Shown here in pieces: positions 57,416 to 64,000 of a stretch of DNA of 64,000 bases. This DNA is from Commensalibacter oyaizuii (GTDB lineage Bacteria; Pseudomonadota; Alphaproteobacteria; Acetobacterales; Acetobacteraceae). The position numbers and the translations under genes were made by a program. Position 1 is the stretch's first letter. Each line of letters opens with the position of its first letter. The DNA is taken from NCBI RefSeq assembly GCF_029953265.1, contig NZ_JASBAO010000001.1, forward strand, positions 682,001-746,000. The letters run 5' to 3'. The notes beneath the pieces were generated by a model. The model was not told the origin of the DNA. It searched no databases and was given only the letters and a program-made list of their open reading frames with translations.

Positions 57416-59242
57416 TTATTCATCAGATTGTTTTGACTGAATTGCCCACATACTGGCATAAAAACCATTTTTTGCAAGCAGGAATTCATGCGTTCCTTGT
57501 TCTTTAATCTGACCATCAATCATCACCAGGATCAAATCAGACTGAACAATAGTTGACAAACGATGTGCTATCGTTACCACAGTTCGCCCCCTAGCCACGT
57601 TATTTAAGGCTTGTTGAATAGCTTGCTCTGTGCGGCTATCTAATGCGCTAGTAGCTTCATCTAAGATCAGAATCCTTGGATTTTTCAAAATAGCCCTAGC
57701 AATCGCGATACGTTGTTTCTCACCACCAGATAATTTTAAACCACGCTCGCCCACATAGGTTTGGTATCCGTCAGGTAAACCACTAATGAAATCATGAATC
57801 TGTGCTAATTTTGCCGCATGTTCAATATCTTCTTGGGCACAGCCCAGACGACCATAGGCAATGTTATATCCAATTGTATCGTTAAATAAAACCGTATCTT
57901 GTGGCACAACCCCAATAGATGCCCGCAGATCCGACTGAACGTAATCACGAATATTTTGGCCATCAATAAAAACCCCACCCGAATTTACGTCGTAAAATCG
58001 AAATAACAATCGACTAATTGTTGATTTACCAGCACCCGTTGGTCCCACGATTGCGACTTGTTGCGCTGGCTCTGCAATAAAATTGATTCCACGTAAAATT
58101 TCACGATCAGCATCATAGCTAAAATATACATCTCGAAATTCAATCTTGGCAGGTCCTGCCTCTGATAAACTAGCGGGTAAGACCAATGCATTTTCTTGAT
58201 TTTCGACCTCTGGATCTTGTGCCAATAAAGAAAACATATTTTCTAAATCAACAATTGATTTTCGAAGATTAGAATAAATACTTCCTAAAAAATTTAAGGG
58301 TTGATACAGCTGCATTAAATACGTATTAATCAATACAAATTTACCAACTGAAAATTGACCAGCAACGATATCGTGTGCTGCCAAAATCATTACCCCAGTC
58401 AACGCCACGGCTATAATTAATGATTGACCAAAGTTAAGGCCATTTAACGTCATTTGCGTCGTTACAGAGGCTTTTTCATATCTTGCCAACGAATCATCAT
58501 ATCGTTTAATTTCATGTGCCTCATTGCCAAAATATTTGACTGTTTCATAGTTTAATAAACTATCCAAAGCACGATTATTGGCCTCGTTATTTATTTCATT
58601 CATTTTACGGCGAATTTGGATACGCCAAGAGGTAAACCAGATTGTAAACAGAAAATATGCTAAAATAGCCAAACATACCAAAACCGTATAACGCCAATCA
58701 TATAAGTGACTAATCACCAACAAAACCATTAACGCTTCAATTAAGGTTGGGATAATACTAAATACACCCACACGTAAAATCGTTTCAACGCCTTCACTAC
58801 CCCGTTCTATGGCACGGGTAATCGCCCCTGTATGCCGGTTCAAATGGAATTTTAAGGACAAACGATGCATATGTTCAAAGCATCGTAAGGTAATTGTACG
58901 AACCACCCGAAAACGCAAAGGGGCAAACACAGTATCTTTTAATTCCGAACATAGACTGGACAAGATTCTAACCAATCCGTATCCTAAAATTAACCATAGC
59001 GGAATATATAATACAGCATGGCCAGTATCTTTAGATAAAATGTCAACAACTTTACTGTATAAATAAGGGATTCCAAGTGCCGTAAACTTGGCAATCAACA
59101 TTAAAACAGTTGCAAAAATCAAGCGAAAGCGCATCATAGGTTGATGACGTGGCCATAAATATGACAATAATTCACACATAGTCGACCAACCTGATCGATT
59201 AGTATCCTTATTAGAAAAATGAAATTTTGAATATCGCGACAT
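57416..59242 (-). CDS. ABC exporter of the Atm1/HMT type (fused permease-ATPase)
   Basis: Inner-membrane half-exporter, 608 residues. Six membrane helices lie in about 45-340 (RLIFATVLMLIAKFTALGIPYLYSKVVDIL is the family start, cited by landmark; NNRALDSLLNYETVKYFGNE is the Atm1 coupling-region hallmark). The nucleotide-binding domain has Walker A GPTGAGKST, signature [16 protein letters not shown], Walker B ILILDEATSALD and the H-loop IAHRLSTI. Bacterial and mitochondrial Atm1 proteins export glutathione-linked sulfur or metal compounds connected with Fe-S metabolism and metal tolerance; the substrate here is inferred from family. Divergent from the Nudix gene. Confidence 0.9.
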   Translation of the reverse strand: MSRYSKFHFSNKDTNRSGWSTMCELLSYLWPRHQPMMRFRLIFATVLMLIAKFTALGIPYLYSKVVDILSKDTGHAVLYIPLWLILGYGLVRILSSLCSELKDTVFAPLRFRVVRTITLRCFEHMHRLSLKFHLNRHTGAITRAIERGSEGVETILRVGVFSIIPTLIEALMVLLVISHLYDWRYTVLVCLAILAYFLFTIWFTSWRIQIRRKMNEINNEANNRALDSLLNYETVKYFGNEAHEIKRYDDSLARYEKASVTTQMTLNGLNFGQSLIIAVALTGVMILAAHDIVAGQFSVGKFVLINTYLMQLYQPLNFLGSIYSNLRKSIVDLENMFSLLAQDPEVENQENALVLPASLSEAGPAKIEFRDVYFSYDADREILRGINFIAEPAQQVAIVGPTGAGKSTISRLLFRFYDVNSGGVFIDGQNIRDYVQSDLRASIGVVPQDTVLFNDTIGYNIAYGRLGCAQEDIEHAAKLAQIHDFISGLPDGYQTYVGERGLKLSGGEKQRIAIARAILKNPRILILDEATSALDSRTEQAIQQALNNVARGRTVVTIAHRLSTIVQSDLILVMIDGQIKEQGTHEFLLAKNGFYASMWAIQSKQSDE

Positions 59243-59366
59243 AATAAATTTTAAAAAAGTTATAAAGTTTGTATGTTAGAAGATTATCAAAGCTAAATAC
59301 AGAACTACATCTTAAAACAAATATTATTTTAAATTGACGTAGTTAAAGTAATAATAAAGGTTATTT

Positions 59367-60215
59367 ATGCAACCCTCTGAATTTAAAAATTTATTACAAC
59401 ATATTCAACATTGTAATACGGCCAACCTTGGCCAAGATTTTTTACCTTTGCAAGCGCACAAACAAATTATTGGCTGGGTTCGTCCTGATTTCATGCAAAC
59501 ACTGTACCAATATGGGGTTGTTCAAAACCAAGACAAAATTGATATCGTTCCCCCTGATATCTCTTTAGAAGAATTAGGGCAACGATTAATTGCAGATCAG
59601 CACACCAAAACAATGAATGAATTATTTGATATCTATCCAACCCCTTATGCAAAACCAGTTGGTCAGATTGACCGTTCTGTTTTACCTTTGTTGGGCATGA
59701 TAGGAACAGGTGTCCACTTGAATGGATTGGTTAAAAAAGGAAATGATGTTTACCTTTGGGTTGGACATCGTTCACCCCACAAACGCCTTGATCCTGGAAA
59801 ATTGGATCATATTGTTGCTGGGGGTATTCCAGCAGGACATACCCACCAAACCGCCTTGGCCAAAGAGGCAGAGGAAGAGGCGAATATCCCACAAGATTTG
59901 ATTGCTCAAGCTGAATATACCAGTATGGTCACCTATAGCATGATTAGACCCGAAGGGCTGCGTCGCGACGTCTTGTATTGTTACGATTTGTGGTTGCCAC
60001 AAGATTTTAAACCCACACCAAATGATGGAGAGGTTGCAGGCTTTGAATTAATGAAAATCGAAGATGCTTACCAACGTGTCTGCACCACTAACGATTTTAA
60101 ATTCAATATTAATTTGGTTTTAATAGATTTGTTTCTAAGATTAGGCATTATTTCAAAAAAAACTGCCAATGCCCAAATCTTAAAAACAGGATTGAGAGGA
60201 AAATTATTCCCTTAA
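59367..60215 (+). CDS. Nudix hydrolase with N-terminal DUF4743 domain
   Basis: 282 residues. The N-terminal 120 residues (IGWVRPDFMQTLYQYGVV) match DUF4743, also found in front of the yeast thiamin pyrophosphokinase Tnr3. The Nudix domain follows (GTGVHLNGLVKKGNDVYLWVGHRSPHKRLDPGKLDHIVAGGIPAG in landmark form) with a box GGIPAGHTHQTALAKEAEEE: the KEAEEE end keeps the catalytic glutamates, while the first box Glu is His and the last Gly is Asn. Proteins of this type act on oxidised thiamin diphosphate derivatives in characterised cases; that activity is inferred. Good ribosome binding site AAAGG. Confidence 0.88.
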   Translation: MQPSEFKNLLQHIQHCNTANLGQDFLPLQAHKQIIGWVRPDFMQTLYQYGVVQNQDKIDIVPPDISLEELGQRLIADQHTKTMNELFDIYPTPYAKPVGQIDRSVLPLLGMIGTGVHLNGLVKKGNDVYLWVGHRSPHKRLDPGKLDHIVAGGIPAGHTHQTALAKEAEEEANIPQDLIAQAEYTSMVTYSMIRPEGLRRDVLYCYDLWLPQDFKPTPNDGEVAGFELMKIEDAYQRVCTTNDFKFNINLVLIDLFLRLGIISKKTANAQILKTGLRGKLFP

Positions 60216-60218
60216 TTC

Positions 60219-61091
60219 CTAATCCGCAAATATAACCGTTTTACTGCCATTCAAAATCACACGATTTTCAATATGATAGCGAACGGCTTTTGCTAATACA
60301 CGACGTTCAATATCACGCCCTTTGCGTACTAGATCCTCGGGCACATCACGATGACTAACGCGTTCAACATCTTGTTCGATAATTGGACCTTCATCCAAAT
60401 CCTCTGTTACATAATGTGCTGTTGCACCGATCAATTTAACCCCACGCGCAAAAGCTTGATGATAGGCTTTTGCCCCTTTAAAACCAGGCAAAAATGAGTG
60501 ATGGATGTTAATACACTGACCTGGTAACTTTTTCACCATATCTGATGATAAAATCTGCATATATCGTGCCAGAACAACCAACTCTGTCCGAGTTTCTTTG
60601 ATAATATCCCATAATTGTTGTTCTTGCTCTTTTTTAGTATCCTTAGAAATCGGCAAATAATGAAAAGGAATATCCTTCATTTCAATATGCGCATATTCTT
60701 CTTTGGGATAATTCGCCACAATCGCCACAGGCTCAATCGGCAATTCACCAATACGCCAACGATACAATAAATCCACCAAACAATGATCCATCTTGGAAAC
60801 CATTAGCATCACACGTTTGCGTTTTAATCGATTATGCAAAGACCATGTCATATTAAATTGACTTGCCAGCGCCTCTAAACGAGTGTGCAACCAGTCATAG
60901 ACTGTACTTTGATCTTGCAACGCAAAAACAACCCGCATAAAAAAACGCCCCGAAGGATCATCATGTTGTTGAGATTCTAAAATATTTGCCTGTGCCTCAA
61001 ATAATCCTGTTGAAATTGCTGCCACTATTCCTGGTTGATCAGGGCAAGAAAGCGTTAAAACATATTCAATAATATTATCAGTTGTTGTCAT
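60219..61091 (-). CDS. purU: Formyltetrahydrofolate deformylase
   Basis: Hydrolyses 10-formyl-THF to formate and THF, balancing one-carbon pools. The 290 residues have an N-terminal ACT domain (LTLSCPDQPGIVAAISTGLFE) and a formyltransferase-like catalytic domain with the Asn-His-Asp set in CINIHHSFLPGFKGAKAY and GATAHYVTEDLDEGPII. The ACT domain is typical of PurU and separates it from PurN and Fmt. Convergent with the Nudix gene, with only 3 nt between the stops. Confidence 0.95.
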   Translation of the reverse strand: MTTTDNIIEYVLTLSCPDQPGIVAAISTGLFEAQANILESQQHDDPSGRFFMRVVFALQDQSTVYDWLHTRLEALASQFNMTWSLHNRLKRKRVMLMVSKMDHCLVDLLYRWRIGELPIEPVAIVANYPKEEYAHIEMKDIPFHYLPISKDTKKEQEQQLWDIIKETRTELVVLARYMQILSSDMVKKLPGQCINIHHSFLPGFKGAKAYHQAFARGVKLIGATAHYVTEDLDEGPIIEQDVERVSHRDVPEDLVRKGRDIERRVLAKAVRYHIENRVILNGSKTVIFAD

Positions 61092-61221
61092 TAATTTATA
61101 ACTTGCTGTTTCTAATTTTTATTAATCGGCGGATTATACACAATATTTTTATATTTTGCAGGAAAATTATTTTATTAAAATAATGTTATAATTGCCTATG
61201 TAAATAATATTGGAAAATGAA

Positions 61222-62496
61222 ATGCAACTTTATGAATTATTAAATGAATTGTTGTCTCTAATAACAATATATCTTGATTATCCTCAAAACGAAAATTCTA
61301 AAGAGATTTACAATAAAATAATCTTTGAGCACAATAATCAAACAAAAAGAATTTTTTATACTGTAAATGATAAGCAAAAATTTGATTTATATATAAATGA
61401 TACTCTTAAAATGCTTAATGAAAAAGCTAAGCTCTCAAATGAAACCATTACTGATTATACTATCAAGAGATTAATTGTTTCTAAAATGAAAGAATATAAT
61501 TATACACTCGATAATATCAACATATTTATTCAAGAACTCCGCTCATTAGAAAGAGAAGTAACACAAGTCATTACCAATATTGTCGGCATTGATTTAGAAA
61601 AAAATCAAAAACCCATTCAAATGGGTTGCTTTGAAGTAGGTTATTTTTGCGATATCAATGATAAAACTAAGCAGGTTGGAAGTTGGTTTAATTTTTTAAA
61701 AAAAAGAGGAAATCCTTTATATTTTAAAGCTAACATTTATCATTTAGACCTTGATGATAAACACTATAACAAAAAGATCTCTTTATATACTCTGGATTTT
61801 ATTCGACTTCTCTTATTTATATCTGGCAATTCTAATTCCAATCATAAAATTAAAACAGGAAGCGAATTTTACGATGAGTTGGGTAACTTACTTATAACTG
61901 ATTTCTATCATTATTTATATTTAGATGAAGACTGGCAGCTCGTTGGAGGTTCCGGGGGGCAAAAATCAACCGTAAAACTATCTATCAATGAACTAGTCTC
62001 TCTTGATATTTATGAACACTTTCAAAATTTGTGGAATTTCTATCAAAAAATTCAAAACAACCCAAAATCCAAAGAAATATCAGATATTCATAAACGTATT
62101 CTAAGTGCCAGCCTTGCTGTTGGTGAATCTATACGTAGTGAAGAAGAAAAAAACTCTTTAATTTATACTTGCATAGCTCTTGAATCTTTATTTTCTTTTA
62201 ATGAAGAGCAATTATTTCAAAGAAGCATCGGCGATAAAATTGCAGATTGTTTAGCTTTTATTGTTGGTACAAATAAAGAAGGAAGAAAAGGAATTATAAA
62301 ACATACTAAGGAAATATATAAAGCTCGATGTGCGTTAGTTCATGGTAGTCAATCCTCCAAAACTGTTGATCTATATTGGATAAATGACCTTATACGAACA
62401 GCAATTGGGGAGTTTTTGAGAAATAAAAAATATAAAGATCTTAAAACAATTAACCAACTATATGATATGGTCAAAGATGCTCGACTTTCATATTAA
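61222..62496 (+). CDS. HEPN-domain protein of unknown function (Apea-like)
   Basis: 424 residues from the ATG at 61222 (a TTG four codons upstream is the alternative). The first 290 residues are unfamiliar, rich in Asn, Lys and Ile. The C-terminal 130 resemble the Apea-like HEPN domain: SLIYTCIALESLFSF with a conserved Glu, then YKARCALVHGS containing the Arg-x4-His motif (Arg369/His374), typical of HEPN ribonucleases. Many HEPN proteins are toxins or antiphage effectors, but others are not nucleases, and no antitoxin or partner gene is next to it. The gene is visibly more AT-rich than its neighbours purU and glf, which suggests acquisition. Terminator at 62513. Confidence 0.7.
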   Translation: MQLYELLNELLSLITIYLDYPQNENSKEIYNKIIFEHNNQTKRIFYTVNDKQKFDLYINDTLKMLNEKAKLSNETITDYTIKRLIVSKMKEYNYTLDNINIFIQELRSLEREVTQVITNIVGIDLEKNQKPIQMGCFEVGYFCDINDKTKQVGSWFNFLKKRGNPLYFKANIYHLDLDDKHYNKKISLYTLDFIRLLLFISGNSNSNHKIKTGSEFYDELGNLLITDFYHYLYLDEDWQLVGGSGGQKSTVKLSINELVSLDIYEHFQNLWNFYQKIQNNPKSKEISDIHKRILSASLAVGESIRSEEEKNSLIYTCIALESLFSFNEEQLFQRSIGDKIADCLAFIVGTNKEGRKGIIKHTKEIYKARCALVHGSQSSKTVDLYWINDLIRTAIGEFLRNKKYKDLKTINQLYDMVKDARLSY

Positions 62497-62512
62497 AAAA
62501 CTATCAATTCTT

Positions 62513-62548
62513 GATTAAAAGCACCTAAACAATTAAGTGCTTTTAATC
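62513..62548. terminator. Bidirectional terminator between the HEPN gene and glf
   Basis: Perfect 12-bp arms GATTAAAAGCAC and GTGCTTTTAATC with a 12-nt loop, between two convergent genes, with A/T runs within the arms. Confidence 0.75.
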
Positions 62549-62558
62549 TAAAATTACT

Positions 62559-64000
<1,442 letters not shown>

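Overview
The window looks like ordinary chromosome from a low-GC alphaproteobacterium, most likely an Acetobacteraceae insect or gut symbiont of the Commensalibacter type. This is inferred from the AT-rich sequence, the short ProRS, the proS-lolC-lolD-dnaE and tig-clpP-clpX-lon-hup orders, a long PEP carboxylase of alphaproteobacterial style, and a SUF-type Fe-S system. No phage, insertion sequence, CRISPR array or rRNA operon is visible. Nearly all genes are core metabolism or housekeeping.

Layout. (1) 1-4258: de novo NAD synthesis nadA-nadB-nadC (nadC cut by the window edge), preceded by a NadQ/NrtR-like regulator; two matching palindromes cover the nadA promoter. (2) 4509-6116: panB, divergent from an isochorismatase-like hydrolase. 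(3) 6241-29312, all minus strand: nuoA-B-C-D-E-F-G-H-I-J-K-L-N (respiratory complex I, with nuoM missing between nuoL and nuoN), then birA, coaX, RNase J, and, from a strong promoter of their own, proS-lolC-lolD-dnaE. (4) 29961-30425: two tandem copies of a tRNA-Val/tRNA-Asp pair. (5) 30520-39027: protein quality control (tig, clpP, clpX, lon), HU, tRNA-Leu and the NAD(P)H-hydrate repair enzyme. (6) 39158-42812: small membrane protein, DEAD-box helicase, glycosyltransferase. (7) 42964-48740: Fe-S assembly operon sufR-B-C-D-S-T, with a candidate Rrf2/IscR-type operator. (8) 48914-54369: DUF445 protein, PEP carboxylase, small stress-type membrane protein and an unknown all-helical protein with possible metal ligands. 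(9) 54739-64000: EF-G, L28, Atm1-type ABC exporter, Nudix hydrolase, purU, an AT-rich HEPN-domain gene and UDP-galactopyranose mutase.

How the parts connect: NAD synthesis (nadABC) and NAD(P)HX repair (nnr) feed the NADH-dependent complex I. Complex I and quinolinate synthase need Fe-S clusters from the SUF operon, and the Atm1-type exporter belongs to the same Fe-S/thiol physiology. PanB and CoaX are two steps towards CoA.

The most noteworthy points are the clean absence of nuoM, the paired operators at nadA, the paired palindromes in front of the suf operon, active-site differences in PEP carboxylase, the duplicated tRNA pair, and two uncharacterised proteins (a HEPN protein and a possible heme-oxygenase-fold protein). 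I found no convincing large novel system. Several starts were moved from the longest reading frame to the one carrying a ribosome binding site (nadA, nadQ, lolD, nuoI, nuoD, clpX, sufD, fusA, rpmB, the GlsB-like gene, the HEPN gene).
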